Shown: one piece after another, positions 8,311-17,399 of the stretch | Layout: every line of letters begins with the position of its first letter | How positions within the stretch are numbered: the stretch's first letter is position 1 | Assembly (NCBI RefSeq): GCF_011634895.1 | Contig: NZ_SIRR01000025.1 | Location: 1-64,000, forward strand | Direction of reading: 5' to 3' | DNA length: 64,000 nucleotides | Source of the DNA: Rheinheimera pleomorphica | GTDB lineage: Bacteria; Pseudomonadota; Gammaproteobacteria; Enterobacterales; Alteromonadaceae | Notes under the pieces: model-generated | Databases searched by the model: none | The model's input: the letters and a program-made list of their open reading frames with translations, nothing else | What the model was told of the DNA's origin: nothing | Translations under genes and position numbers: made by a program

Positions 8311-8339
8311 TTGTGTATCGAATTACACCGCGTTACACT
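8311..8339 (+). promoter_or_regulatory. Promoter of the yffB-dapE operon
   Basis: A -35 TTGTGT (8311-8316), 17-bp spacer and -10 TACACT (8334-8339) lie about 40 bp upstream of the yffB start codon. Confidence 0.55.
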
Positions 8340-8381
8340 CAACAGCAATTTTAACCAACATCAAGCTGGTACAGACGACAA

Positions 8382-8735
8382 ATGACGAAAATTTACGGCA
8401 TTAAAAACTGCGACACCATGAAAAAAGCCAGAGCCTGGCTGGAGCAACAACAGCTGCCTTATCAGTTTATTGATTATCGAACTGACGGCTTGAGCGCGGA
8501 GCAATTGGCCCACTTTGCTGCAAAATGTGGCTGGCAGAATTTACTCAACACCCGGGGTACCACCTACCGCCAGTTGGCTGACTCAGACAAAGCTGACTTG
8601 ACCGAGCAAAAAGCATTGGCATTAATGCTGGCACAACCGGCAATGATAAAGCGGCCCCTACTAGAACATAACGGGCACTACACCCTGGGCTTTTCTGTTA
8701 CCACCTATCAACACGTTTTTGGACTGTCAGCATGA
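8382..8735 (+). CDS. yffB: ArsC/Spx-family protein YffB
   Basis: A 117-residue thioredoxin-fold protein of the ArsC/Spx superfamily. It has the motif [13 protein letters not shown], with a single N-terminal Cys (residue 10), and the conserved LNTRGTTYR and IKRPLLEH segments. YffB-type proteins are glutathione-dependent thiol reductases by similarity, and arsenate is probably not the natural substrate. The stop overlaps the dapE start (ATGA), so the two are translationally coupled. The same yffB-dapE order occurs in E. coli. Confidence 0.85.
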   Translation: MTKIYGIKNCDTMKKARAWLEQQQLPYQFIDYRTDGLSAEQLAHFAAKCGWQNLLNTRGTTYRQLADSDKADLTEQKALALMLAQPAMIKRPLLEHNGHYTLGFSVTTYQHVFGLSA

Positions 8736-9865
8736 GTGCAGTGATTGAACTAACGAAAGATTTAATTTCACGCCCGTCGGTGACGCCTGAAGATGCCGGT
8801 TGTCAGCAAGTAATGGCGCAGCGCTTAGCCGCCGTTGGTTTTGATATTGAAGTAATGCACTTTGACGACACTCTAAACATGTGGGCCCGTCGCGGCACCA
8901 ACAAACCGGTTTTTTGCTTTGCCGGTCATACCGACGTAGTACCAACCGGCCCGGTGCAGCAGTGGCACACGCCCCCCTTTGAACCCACCGTTATTGGCGA
9001 TACCCTTTATGGCCGCGGCGCAGCCGATATGAAAGGTAGCCTTGCCGCTATGGTAGTCGCCACAGAGCGTTTTTTGCTACGCTATCCCGAACCTAAATTT
9101 GACTTAGCCTACCTGATTACCAGTGATGAAGAAGGCCCTTTTATTAATGGCACTAAAAGGGTCATTGAAACCTTAGAGGCACGTAACGAGAAAATTACCT
9201 GGTGTATTGTCGGAGAGCCATCCAGTAGTCATAAAGCCGGTGATGTAGTGAAAAACGGTCGCCGCGGTTCACTAACCGGCCAGCTCGTTGTTAAAGGAGT
9301 TCAGGGCCATGTTGCCTATCCGCAGCTGGCAGACAACCCGGTACATAAAGCGGCTGCAGCACTGGCTGAACTGGCAGCAGAGCAATGGGACCAGGGTAAT
9401 GCGTACTTTCCCTCCACCAGCTTCCAGATAGCCAATATCCATGCAGGTACCGGCGCCTCTAATGTTATACCCGGCGAGCTCAAGGTGATGTTTAACTTCC
9501 GCTACAGTACCGAAAGTAGTGCGCAACAACTGCAGCAGCGAGTAGCGGCGTTATTGGACAGACATGGCCTGCAATACACACTGGACTGGACATTAAACGG
9601 TTTGCCATTTCTAACAGATGCGGGTTCTCTGGTGGAGGCAACGGTAAAAGCCGTTTATCAGGTGCAAGGTTTTAAGCCCCGGCTGGAAACCTCAGGGGGC
9701 ACCTCTGACGGACGCTTTATTGCACCAACCGGTGCTCAGGTGGTTGAACTTGGCCCCTGCAATGCCACTATTCATAAAATTAACGAGTGTGTGTCTGTAA
9801 CAGATCTGGAGCAACTGGCAAAAATGTATGAAGCGGTACTGGAGCAACTTGAGCTGAGCTTATGA
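8732..9865 (+). CDS. dapE: Succinyl-diaminopimelate desuccinylase
   Basis: A 377-residue M20 metallohydrolase that cleaves N-succinyl-LL-diaminopimelate, giving LL-DAP for lysine and peptidoglycan synthesis. The dinuclear zinc site and active site are visible: H66 and D68 in [10 protein letters not shown]99 in GRGAADMKG, catalytic E133 and ligand E134 in TSDEEGP, and the C-terminal HKINE. Length matches the family. It is coupled by ATGA overlaps to yffB upstream and to the M15 peptidase downstream, making a four-gene operon. Confidence 0.97.
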   Translation: MSAVIELTKDLISRPSVTPEDAGCQQVMAQRLAAVGFDIEVMHFDDTLNMWARRGTNKPVFCFAGHTDVVPTGPVQQWHTPPFEPTVIGDTLYGRGAADMKGSLAAMVVATERFLLRYPEPKFDLAYLITSDEEGPFINGTKRVIETLEARNEKITWCIVGEPSSSHKAGDVVKNGRRGSLTGQLVVKGVQGHVAYPQLADNPVHKAAAALAELAAEQWDQGNAYFPSTSFQIANIHAGTGASNVIPGELKVMFNFRYSTESSAQQLQQRVAALLDRHGLQYTLDWTLNGLPFLTDAGSLVEATVKAVYQVQGFKPRLETSGGTSDGRFIAPTGAQVVELGPCNATIHKINECVSVTDLEQLAKMYEAVLEQLELSL

Positions 9866-10545
9866 TCCTATGTGATGAGGCTGTGCTTACCGGCTTAACC
9901 GAGCGCCACCTGGTGCTTAACGCGCAAGGCGTTAAACTGCATGCAGACGTGGCAGAGCCTTTTATGGCATTGTGCGCGGCAGCACGGCGCGACGGTATCG
10001 CAATTAGCGTGGCGTCATCCTTTCGCTCATTTGAGCGTCAGGCCTATATCTGGCAGGCTAAATTCAACGGGAAAAAGCCAGTGTTTGACCACGATGGCCA
10101 ACGGGTGCCTATTGAGCAATTAGCGGGGCGGGCCAAACTTGAGGCAATACTACTCTACTCAGCCCTGCCCGGTGCCAGCCGCCATCACTGGGGTACCGAT
10201 CTGGATCTGTATGACGCAGCCGCAGTGACTGAAAGCTATCAGTTACAACTGACCGGGCAAGAGTATGGGCCAACCGGCCCGTTCTACGGCTTGGCAACCT
10301 GGCTGGCACAACATGCGCGTCAGTTTGGCTTCTTTTTACCCTATCAGCACTATCAGGGTGGCGTTGCGGCAGAACCCTGGCACCTGAGCTATCAACCGGT
10401 AGCTGCGCAATACCTGGCCCAATTTAGCCCAGAACTGTTACGTAACTGCCTGATCCAACATCCTATCGCCGGCCAGTCTGTGGTATTACAATATCTGGAC
10501 AGCTTGTATAGCCGTTATATCAGTAATATTTGTGAGGTGGTATGA
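9862..10545 (+). CDS. M15 family D-Ala-D-Ala carboxypeptidase-like protein
   Basis: A 227-residue VanY/LdcB-type zinc peptidase. The metal ligands fit H109 and D115 region in [13 protein letters not shown] and H174 in EPWHLSY; the SSFRSFERQ segment (residues 52-60) is also typical of the family. Such enzymes trim peptidoglycan stem peptides, which fits the neighbouring dapE that supplies diaminopimelate. No clear signal peptide is visible at the N-terminus, so the cellular location is uncertain. Its start overlaps the dapE stop by 4 bp and its stop overlaps the next start by 4 bp. Confidence 0.85.
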   Translation: MILCDEAVLTGLTERHLVLNAQGVKLHADVAEPFMALCAAARRDGIAISVASSFRSFERQAYIWQAKFNGKKPVFDHDGQRVPIEQLAGRAKLEAILLYSALPGASRHHWGTDLDLYDAAAVTESYQLQLTGQEYGPTGPFYGLATWLAQHARQFGFFLPYQHYQGGVAAEPWHLSYQPVAAQYLAQFSPELLRNCLIQHPIAGQSVVLQYLDSLYSRYISNICEVV

Positions 10546-10751
10546 ACTGGCCGCTATTTTGGGCACTGACACTGGCCTTTGGCGTGATTATTGGCAATAT
10601 TATGCTGTTAAAACATGCCGCTAAGTTCAAGTTGCCGCCGTTAAAGCCAAAGGATAAAACACATAACGGCGACAATACAACAAGTGACAGTACAAAAGCG
10701 TCTAGTCAGACGTCTGTTCAGCGCGGTCAAACGCCGAATAGCCCTGAATAA
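10542..10751 (+). CDS. DUF2897 family small membrane protein
   Basis: A 69-residue protein with one N-terminal membrane helix (about residues 4-23, ending GNIMLLKHAAKFKLP) and a hydrophilic Ser/Thr/Gln-rich tail. The helix and KLPPL segment match DUF2897 proteins of related genera. Function is unknown. It is the last gene of the yffB-dapE operon (4-bp overlap with the M15 gene), and its 3' end overlaps the convergent yejK by 50 bp. Confidence 0.7.
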   Translation: MNWPLFWALTLAFGVIIGNIMLLKHAAKFKLPPLKPKDKTHNGDNTTSDSTKASSQTSVQRGQTPNSPE

Positions 10752-11748
10752 AACGCTGTAACTGATCGCGCAGGTTCGGTGGCGTGCCTTTGATTAACAG
10801 GGTATCGCTATGGGCATCATATTGCACCCTATCACCCAGCAGCTTTTGCTCAAAACTCAGTGATAAGCCAGCGCCCTGACCTGAAAACTTAACCAACTTT
10901 TTCAGCTCTTTCACTTCAACCGGGAATTGCTCGGCCACCTGCAATTGTTGCTCCTGGCAATAGCGCAAAAAACCGTGTTGCTCCTGCTCGTCAATCACCG
11001 CCGATAACTCACTCAGCACCACATCCTGTCCGGCTTTAGCCCGCTCTTCACAATAGCTGAATACCTGCTTACGGGCATCGTTTTTTTCACTGTTGTCAAA
11101 ATCAGCGGCGGCAAAATACTCTTCTACACTGGCAAGTACCACTTTGCTATTAACCTTGGCATCGGTCCCTTCTTCACAACCAAGAAAATCGAGGAAGAAA
11201 TCTGCCACTTTACGACCGGCGCGACCACGAATAAAACTGATATATTTACCTTGCTCTGGCGAGCTTTGATACTCAGTTAAATCGATACGGGCAGCCAATT
11301 GCATACGGGCTATATCTAAATGGCGCGACGTCGCCAGCTCCAATTCCTCAGTAAGGGAGAAATGATCTTTGCTACCGAGCAAACAAAACAGTAAATAGTC
11401 ACTGGCCAGATAACGATAGTGACAGACCAGAAAATAGCCATTCTCGGGTAACTGGTGCGCTTGCAGTTGTTGCTCCAGCGCCGCCGTTGCGGTATTGGCC
11501 AAAACCATAAAGTCACTGTTCTGCTTTTGCCAATCATTAAGAACTGTCGCAACCTGAGGATCTTTTTCTGCACTAAACGCCGCATAGCCCTTCGCCGGTT
11601 TACCGTTATAGGCTAAATGCAATTGCTCCACCAGGTGTGCAACCGCTGCAGTAGGCGTAACCAATGATGGCCGGTAATGCGCTTTACTAAGCGTTTGCTC
11701 ATCCAGCTCAAGGTAATTTATCGCCAATTGCTGCACATCTACTGACAT
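10702..11748 (-). CDS. yejK: Nucleoid-associated protein YejK
   Basis: A 348-residue NdpA/YejK-family protein. Recognisable blocks are YISFIRGRAGRKVADFFLDFLGC and the C-terminal FSGQGAGLSLSFEQKLLG, both typical of the family, and length is as expected. E. coli YejK is found on the nucleoid and contacts topoisomerases; its exact role is not settled. It is divergent from yejL, as in E. coli, with a 70-bp shared promoter region. The end overlaps the DUF2897 gene tail-to-tail. Confidence 0.93.
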   Translation of the reverse strand: MSVDVQQLAINYLELDEQTLSKAHYRPSLVTPTAAVAHLVEQLHLAYNGKPAKGYAAFSAEKDPQVATVLNDWQKQNSDFMVLANTATAALEQQLQAHQLPENGYFLVCHYRYLASDYLLFCLLGSKDHFSLTEELELATSRHLDIARMQLAARIDLTEYQSSPEQGKYISFIRGRAGRKVADFFLDFLGCEEGTDAKVNSKVVLASVEEYFAAADFDNSEKNDARKQVFSYCEERAKAGQDVVLSELSAVIDEQEQHGFLRYCQEQQLQVAEQFPVEVKELKKLVKFSGQGAGLSLSFEQKLLGDRVQYDAHSDTLLIKGTPPNLRDQLQRFIQGYSAFDRAEQTSD

Positions 11749-11818
11749 AACTTTTCCTGTTTAAATTGAATTCTGATACTATTCTACCTGTTTAACCCAC
11801 ATAACTTGCGGATAATTC

Positions 11819-12043
11819 ATGCCAATTGTATCAAAGTATTCCACGGCGCAGATTGAAAAACTGGTAAATCAGCTGCTGGACGTATTACACAGCGAAAATG
11901 CGACCACCGAACTTAGTCTGATGTGTCTGGGCAATGCGATTAGCCATGTCGTCAACAGCAGTGTACCTGCGGCGCAACGCGATGCTGTGGTAAGCCATTT
12001 TAACCAGGCACTAGCAGATGCCGTAAACCACAAGGCTGGCTAA
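11819..12043 (+). CDS. yejL: YejL family protein
   Basis: A 74-residue soluble protein of the UPF0352/YejL family, recognised from the spacing KYSTAQIEKLVNQLL then LSLMCLGNAISHVVN. Small helical YejL proteins have no assigned function. It lies 6 bp upstream of yejM, so the two are co-transcribed, and it is divergent from yejK. Confidence 0.9.
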   Translation: MPIVSKYSTAQIEKLVNQLLDVLHSENATTELSLMCLGNAISHVVNSSVPAAQRDAVVSHFNQALADAVNHKAG

Positions 12044-12049
12044 GCGCTT

Positions 12050-13567
12050 ATGGTGCTGGAAAACAACCTGTCACTGGTGAAAAAGGTCAACCGCCTGCTT
12101 AACTGGGGCCATTGGTTCAGCTTTTTCAATATCCTGCTGGCGCTTGTTGTGACATCGGTATACTGGTTGTCAGAGCCATTACCCGTTACCTTGCTCGGCT
12201 GGCTGTACCTGCCATTAAACTGGATTGGCCATACCGCTTTTTTGTGCTTTCTGTTTTTTATTCTCACCATCTTTCCTGTGTCGTTGGTATTTCCTTATCA
12301 GCGCCATGTGCGAGGTTTAGCCGCCATATTAGCGACCCTTGCACTGGTGGTTTTGATCTTTGACGCTTACGTCTATGCTAATCTGGGTTATCACATTGGC
12401 AGCACATCGTTGGAACAGGCTATAGATCTGCTACGCCAGCAAATTGTGACAAACTTGCGCAACTTTGTACTGATCGTGCTGGTGGTGGGCAGTATGCTAC
12501 TGGCAATTGAGCTGACGCTGAGTAATTACTGCTGGAAAAAGGTGGAGCGGTTAAAACAAGCCGGCATCGCAGCATGGTTATTGAGTATTTTTATCGGCAG
12601 CTTTATGTTGAGCCATCTGCTGCATATCTATGCCGACGCTAACCTGAAATATGATGTCACCAAGCAAGACAATGTATTGCCGCTGTCTTACCCGGCCACA
12701 GCAAAAACCTTTTTAGCACGCTATCAGTTGGTAGATCTGAACCACCGAGCCCAGTTGCAGTTGGATAAACTCAGCCTGCCGGCATCGGTAAACAACCCTG
12801 ACGCGCTGCAATGTCAGAGCACGGCGAAAGCGGCCACGGTTATTATCGTCAGCAGGGCATTAAATGCAACGCAACAATCTGCAATGCAGTCATTGGCGTT
12901 GCAACCACTAGAGCAACACTTTGCCCCGCAACATGCCGATGAAGCCTTGCTTAACCTGCTGTATGGCAAGTTTCGTACCGATGATGCAAACTTATTGCCA
13001 CTGCTCGCTGAGCCGCCTGGCTGGCTGGAGCAATTACCCGTTGGCTTAGTTAGTATCAGTCGCAGCGCAACGACGGCGGTGGCGAGCCTGCCCTGGCTGG
13101 GTACAGCACCGGCAGCAAGCTTTGCCATAGTGTTTGACGATACCCCTGAGCAGCAGCTATCGCTGTATCGTCAGTACACCAATATTGTGTTACTCACCCT
13201 AAGTGCCGGCCCTGGCCAGTTTAACCTGGCGCCGGTACAAGCCTGGTCTAATTGGTCAGCGCTGCGCCAATTGCAGCCACACCTTGTTACCCAGCATCTG
13301 GATATGCTGCCCACCTTGCTGTCGCAAGCCGGCTGTCATTTTCACAGCAGCTGGCTGGGCGACAATTTGCAAAAGCCGCGCAACCTGCCAAAGCTCAATA
13401 TCAGTGGTGAAGAGATCATCAGCTTTAAAAAAGATAAAATGCTGGTGCTGCGTGCCGATGGCAGTTATGGCGTCTGGTCTGCCGGCACCCTGGTGCCCCT
13501 GAATGAAAAACTTGACCTGCCGATGCTGACCGATGCATTAAAGCGTATCGAGAATATCACCGACTAA
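12050..13567 (+). CDS. yejM: YejM/LapC-like inner membrane protein, short periplasmic domain
   Basis: A 505-residue protein with a DUF3413-type membrane domain of five helices (about residues 22-42, 48-75, 84-108, 134-158, 172-191), then the family segment LPLSYPATA and a periplasmic C-terminal domain. E. coli YejM (PbgA/LapC, 586 residues) senses lipopolysaccharide and restrains LapB, which directs FtsH to LpxC. Here the C-terminal domain is about 80 residues shorter, and I cannot find the sulfatase-fold landmark motifs in it. Gene position after yejL supports orthology; keeping the same signalling role is inference. Confidence 0.8.
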   Translation: MVLENNLSLVKKVNRLLNWGHWFSFFNILLALVVTSVYWLSEPLPVTLLGWLYLPLNWIGHTAFLCFLFFILTIFPVSLVFPYQRHVRGLAAILATLALVVLIFDAYVYANLGYHIGSTSLEQAIDLLRQQIVTNLRNFVLIVLVVGSMLLAIELTLSNYCWKKVERLKQAGIAAWLLSIFIGSFMLSHLLHIYADANLKYDVTKQDNVLPLSYPATAKTFLARYQLVDLNHRAQLQLDKLSLPASVNNPDALQCQSTAKAATVIIVSRALNATQQSAMQSLALQPLEQHFAPQHADEALLNLLYGKFRTDDANLLPLLAEPPGWLEQLPVGLVSISRSATTAVASLPWLGTAPAASFAIVFDDTPEQQLSLYRQYTNIVLLTLSAGPGQFNLAPVQAWSNWSALRQLQPHLVTQHLDMLPTLLSQAGCHFHSSWLGDNLQKPRNLPKLNISGEEIISFKKDKMLVLRADGSYGVWSAGTLVPLNEKLDLPMLTDALKRIENITD

Positions 13568-13851
13568 TGAGCCGGGCTCTGTGCTTTCTTGCTCGGGCGG
13601 CCGGCTAATTCTAACTCTGCCAGGTGCAACATATTGGTCAGAGCAATAGGCGCCACAGGCTGGGAAAATCGTTCAATGTAGGCTATGGCTGCTTCTTTCA
13701 GCATTTGCTGACATAGCTGGTCATAGGTGCTAAAGCCGTCGTACGCTAACGGCTCATTAAGCTCAGCTAATTTTAACTCGCGCTGACGACGCATAAACCA
13801 CTGCAGTAAGAATTCATATTGTTTCACATCCAGCCATTGCCGCCAGTCCAT
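13564..13851 (-). CDS. Small conserved-looking protein of unknown function
   Basis: A 95-residue soluble protein that I do not recognise. It is helical in appearance, rich in Gln, Leu and Glu, with WRQWLDVKQYEFLLQWFMRR at the start and a basic, Ser/Ala-rich tail. It has no signal peptide, Cys motif or nucleotide-binding motif. Its stop overlaps the yejM stop tail-to-tail by 4 bp. Coding-like codon use and a clean ATG make it probably real. Confidence 0.6.
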   Translation of the reverse strand: MDWRQWLDVKQYEFLLQWFMRRQRELKLAELNEPLAYDGFSTYDQLCQQMLKEAAIAYIERFSQPVAPIALTNMLHLAELELAGRPSKKAQSPAH

Positions 13852-13934
13852 AGGGTGCTCCTACTATTTGCGTTACGTTTATACGTTAGTATCAGTAAAT
13901 CCGATTAGCCCAAGCATATTATTTCACTTTAAAC

Positions 13935-13956
13935 AATAATGAGAACCGCTATTATT
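13935..13956. promoter_or_regulatory. Candidate Fur box
   Basis: AATAATGAGAACCGCTATTATT is an imperfect palindrome similar to the Fur consensus (GATAATGATAATCATTATC). It is placed about 30 bp upstream of the DUF2061 start. The match is partial. Confidence 0.3.
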
Positions 13957-13986
13957 TAGTCATCGCCCCAAGCGGAGAACACGAAT

Positions 13987-14193
13987 ATGACCAAAACCAT
14001 CACCTTTGCCATTATGCACTTTAGTATCGCTTTTGCCGTAACCTATATAATTACCGGCAGCTTTGTCCTTGGTGGCTTAGTGGCGTTAGTAGAGCCGGCG
14101 GTAAACACTGTCGGCTACGTGGTCCATGAAAAAGTCTGGCAACGCTTTGGCAGCGCACAAAGTGCTGCCAACAAGGTAAAATATGTGCGTTAA
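13987..14193 (+). CDS. DUF2061 family membrane protein
   Basis: A 68-residue protein with two hydrophobic stretches (about residues 5-25 and 27-46) and the DUF2061 pattern KTITFAIMHFSIAFAVTYIITGS followed by VEPAVNTVGYVVHEKVW. Function is unknown. It is a single gene with GGAG upstream of its ATG, and a candidate Fur site lies in its promoter region. It is convergent with rlmF, 10 bp apart. Confidence 0.8.
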   Translation: MTKTITFAIMHFSIAFAVTYIITGSFVLGGLVALVEPAVNTVGYVVHEKVWQRFGSAQSAANKVKYVR

Positions 14194-14203
14194 ATCGCTT
14201 TAT

Positions 14204-15115
14204 TTAGCGTTGCGGCAGGGACGCAGGAAAATAGCTCCAGGCCAATATCCGGCTGACTTTTTGTCCCTGGCGCATGTTAATCACCCGCTGTTGTGCCACC
14301 CCTGCACTGCGCAATAACTTTTCCAGCACTGCCAGGTGCTTCTGTTGTGACACCAAGCTACTAAACCAGCCTACCTGCTGTTTGAACATTTGACTTTCGC
14401 TAATCATCTGGCTGATAAAAGCTAACTCTCCGCCTTCACACCACAACTCGTGTCGTTGTCCGGCAAAGTTACGCTGCTGCCCCTGCTCTGCTTTACCTAA
14501 ATTACTCCATTTACGTTCACTGGCCGCTTTAGCCTGTGCTTCAGAGGCATAAAATGGCGGGTTACACATGGTCAGGTGCACAAAGTGATCGCGGCGAATA
14601 ACGCCGTCAAACATCGCATTACGTTGTTGATGCACAATACTGACCCGCTTGGACAAACCAGGGTTGCTGGCCACTATCGCTCTGGCAGCTTTTACCGCGA
14701 CGATATCGATATCTGAGCCAATAACCTGCCAACCATAGCAACTGCTGGCAATAATCGGATAAATAAGGTTAGCACCGGTACCAATATCAACCAATGTTAT
14801 CTGTTTGCCCGTTGGAATATCCTGGCCCGGGCCGGCAAGTAAATCAGCCAGATAATGCACGTAATCAGCTCTGCCCGGCACGGGAGGGCATAAATAGCCC
14901 GCGGGTAACTGCCAGAACTTAACCTGATAATAATGTGCTAATAATGCCTGATTAAGCGCAATTACAGCAGCATTGTCGGCAAAATTAAGGCTTAGTTCGC
15001 CATTCGGATTTGTAATAACAAACGCATTAAGGGCCGGTACAGCCTTAACCAGTGCGCTAAAGTCGTATTTCCCCTGGTGCAGGTTACGCGGATGTAACAA
15101 AGCCGGTGAACTCAC
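14204..15115 (-). CDS. rlmF: 23S rRNA (adenine-1618-N6)-methyltransferase
   Basis: A SAM-dependent methyltransferase of about 303 residues that modifies A1618 of 23S rRNA. Family motifs are LHPRNLHQGKYDF near the start, the SAM-binding VDIGTGANLIYP, and the catalytic NPPF of N6-adenine methyltransferases, followed by ASERKWSNLG and GGQ-like C-terminal blocks. I chose GTG 15115 because it leaves about the same number of residues before LHPRN as E. coli RlmF. It also leaves room for a promoter-like TAAACT upstream. GTG 15184 would add 23 residues. Confidence 0.9.
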   Translation of the reverse strand: MSSPALLHPRNLHQGKYDFSALVKAVPALNAFVITNPNGELSLNFADNAAVIALNQALLAHYYQVKFWQLPAGYLCPPVPGRADYVHYLADLLAGPGQDIPTGKQITLVDIGTGANLIYPIIASSCYGWQVIGSDIDIVAVKAARAIVASNPGLSKRVSIVHQQRNAMFDGVIRRDHFVHLTMCNPPFYASEAQAKAASERKWSNLGKAEQGQQRNFAGQRHELWCEGGELAFISQMISESQMFKQQVGWFSSLVSQQKHLAVLEKLLRSAGVAQQRVINMRQGQKVSRILAWSYFPASLPQR

Positions 15116-15249
15116 TAAAATCGGGCCTGTGCAAACAAAATTTGCGCGCAGTTTAGCATGGCGATGTGAATAAGCAGCAGCCACGATAAAAAAACGCTAC
15201 AATAGCGCCATTATTGTCGCCCGTTTAGGGCAATGTTGATGGATGGCGC

Positions 15250-16086
15250 ATGCTGGCTCTTGGAAAAATTAATCGTTTAGTCGTAAAAAAACAGGTTAAG
15301 TTTGGTTTTTATTTAGATGGCTTAAGTTGGGGCGAAATTTTGCTGCCCAACAATGTCGCCCCCAAAGGACTCGAAATTGGTAACGAGCTGGAGGTGTTTC
15401 TCTATCTTGATTCCGAAGATCAACTGATTGCCACGACGGAGCAACCGAAAATCAAAGTTGGCGAAGTAGCCCAGTTACAAGTTGTTGCGACCACTAAAGT
15501 GGGAGCTTTTGTTAACTGGGGGCTGAAAAAAGACTTACTGGTGCCGTTTAGTGAACAGCAGATCCCGTTAAAAGAAGGCCAGAAATATCTCCTATACTGC
15601 TACGTCGACAACAGCAACCGTATTGTCGCCTCAAGCAAACTGGACCGGCATCTGCACAAAACCCCTGCACTGTACAACAGCGGTGACAAGGTGGATATTA
15701 TCATCAGTGAGCAAACGGATATTGGCTATAAGGCTGTGGTTAACCATCAGCATTGGGGTGTGCTGTATCAAAATGAAGTGTTTAAACCGCTGCGCCGTGG
15801 TGAGCAATTAACCGCTTACATTGTCAAAGTGCGTGATGATGGCAAAATTGATCTGCGTCTCAACGCAGCAACCTATAAACAGGCGCTGCAACTAACTGCG
15901 CAGATCTTGGCGAAACTTGAGCAAAATGGCGGCAAATTGGCCCTGACCGATAAAAGCTCACCTGAGCTGATTTATGCCAGTTTTGGCGTCAGTAAAAAGG
16001 CGTTTAAACAAGCCATAGGTAGCTTGTATAAAGACAAAAAGATTGTTATCGCCGAACATGGCATCCTACTGGTGCCTGCCGAGTAA
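15250..16086 (+). CDS. CvfB-like S1 RNA-binding protein
   Basis: A 278-residue protein of the CvfB/YitL family with tandem S1-like beta-barrel domains and a C-terminal winged-helix. S1 signatures are GAFVNWGLKKDLLVPFSEQ (around residues 87-105) and the third barrel near GYKAVVNHQHWGVLY. The end, FGVSKKAFKQAIGSLYKDKKI, is the winged helix. Such proteins bind RNA; in Staphylococcus CvfB affects virulence gene expression, but the proteobacterial role is not defined. It is a single gene ended by a perfect palindromic terminator. Confidence 0.85.
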   Translation: MLALGKINRLVVKKQVKFGFYLDGLSWGEILLPNNVAPKGLEIGNELEVFLYLDSEDQLIATTEQPKIKVGEVAQLQVVATTKVGAFVNWGLKKDLLVPFSEQQIPLKEGQKYLLYCYVDNSNRIVASSKLDRHLHKTPALYNSGDKVDIIISEQTDIGYKAVVNHQHWGVLYQNEVFKPLRRGEQLTAYIVKVRDDGKIDLRLNAATYKQALQLTAQILAKLEQNGGKLALTDKSSPELIYASFGVSKKAFKQAIGSLYKDKKIVIAEHGILLVPAE

Positions 16087-16120
16087 CAGCAAAACGCCGG
16101 CTTAAGCCGGCGTTTTGCTG
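16087..16120. terminator. Bidirectional terminator between cvfB and cfa
   Basis: A perfect 34-bp palindrome (core ACGCCGGCTTAAGCCGGCGT) flanked by AAAA on the left and TTTT on the right can act for both converging transcripts. It begins immediately after the cvfB stop. Confidence 0.85.
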
Positions 16121-16157
16121 TTTCCTTACTTTCGATACATTCGTTGAGTTAGGTTAC

Positions 16158-17399
16158 TTAAGCACTGCGGTTTTGAGGTTTTGACAATACCAGGTGTACT
16201 GCACTGGTTGCCCGCTCACGAAAGCCGCCTTCGCAGTAACACAAATAAAAATGCCATAACCGGACAAAATTATCGTCATATCCCAGCTGATGCACTTTAT
16301 CACGGGCATGCATAAAATTGTCGCACCAGTCTTTTAAGGTGCGGGCGTAATCAAAACCGATGTCCTGCAACTGACGCACCACCAGATCGGTTTTACGGCT
16401 GATAGCGTCTGTCATCCGGCTAATGGACGGCAGACAACCACCTGGAAACACATAGCGTTTAATAAAATCAACTTCCCGCACGTATTGCTGATAACGCTGG
16501 TCAACTATCGTAATGGCTTGCAACACCATCAAGCCGTCAGGTTTGAGCAGGCTGGCACATTTGGCGAAATAGGTATCAAGGTAGTCTTCGCCGACAGCTT
16601 CTATCATTTCGATAGACACCAGTTTGTCATATTCGCCTTCCAGATCGCGATAATCATTTAATAACAGCGTGATTTTATCCTGCAAGCCTAAGGCTTCAAT
16701 ACGCGCCTTGGCATAATCATACTGCTGTTGTGAGATCGTCGTCGTCGTCACGCTGCAACCGTAATGCTGGGCAGCATAAATGGCCATACTGCCCCAGCCA
16801 GTACCGATCTCCAGTAAGTGATCGGTTGCTTTAAGCTGCAAACGCTGGCAAATAAGTTGTAATTTATGTTGCTGGGCGCTGGCCAAATCGGCAGACGCTT
16901 CAGGATACACAGCACTGGAATACATCATGCTGTCATCGAGAAACAGCCTGTACATATCGTTACCCAAATCATAGTGAGCAGCAATGTTCTTTTTCGCTTG
17001 TGTTTTAGAATTTCGGTTGCGCCAATTCAGTAATTTTAATAATGGCCGGCCAAGACGTGTGATGGCTGAATCCAGTTTGTCTAACGCAGCCAGGTTAAGC
17101 GCAAAAATACGTACCAGCGCCGTCAGATTATCACAGCGCCACCAGCCATAAATATAAGCTTCACCGCCGCCAACCGAACCCGACATCACCAGTTTCTGGT
17201 AAAACGCCGGGTCGACTACGGTGATTACCGTTTTAAGTTCTGCATGTTCTTCACCGAACCGCAGCCGTTGGTTACCCTCTACCACGGTAATATCGCCGTG
17301 TTTTAACTGGCTGATAAAATCCAGGGCAAACTTACGACACAGGCGTTCAAACCAGCTCAGATTATCAAACACTGAGCTCTCAGTCAGACTCATTGTCAT
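16158..17399 (-). CDS. cfa: Cyclopropane-fatty-acyl-phospholipid synthase
   Basis: A 413-residue enzyme that adds a methylene from SAM across double bonds of membrane phospholipid acyl chains. The SAM site is HLLEIGTGWGSMA. Other family blocks are AAHYDLGNDMYRLFLDDSMMYSSA, IEMIEAVG, and FIKRYVFPGGCLPS. The N-terminal domain (residues 1-110) is the usual lipid-binding part. It is the last gene of a six-gene leftward operon, joined by an ATGA overlap to the DUF1365 gene. That setting, with photolyase, is typical of photo-oxidative stress regulons. Confidence 0.95.
   Translation of the reverse strand: MTMSLTESSVFDNLSWFERLCRKFALDFISQLKHGDITVVEGNQRLRFGEEHAELKTVITVVDPAFYQKLVMSGSVGGGEAYIYGWWRCDNLTALVRIFALNLAALDKLDSAITRLGRPLLKLLNWRNRNSKTQAKKNIAAHYDLGNDMYRLFLDDSMMYSSAVYPEASADLASAQQHKLQLICQRLQLKATDHLLEIGTGWGSMAIYAAQHYGCSVTTTTISQQQYDYAKARIEALGLQDKITLLLNDYRDLEGEYDKLVSIEMIEAVGEDYLDTYFAKCASLLKPDGLMVLQAITIVDQRYQQYVREVDFIKRYVFPGGCLPSISRMTDAISRKTDLVVRQLQDIGFDYARTLKDWCDNFMHARDKVHQLGYDDNFVRLWHFYLCYCEGGFRERATSAVHLVLSKPQNRSA

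Larger units (their letters stand above)
7791..8381. other. 590-bp gene-free region, A+T-rich
   Basis: I see no supported gene here; the 95-codon reading frame at 7909-8196 has no family resemblance and lies in low-complexity A+T-rich sequence. The stretch holds an inverted pair of DnaA boxes (8109-8131) and the promoter of the yffB-dapE operon (8311-8339). Otherwise nothing is recognised. Confidence 0.6.
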
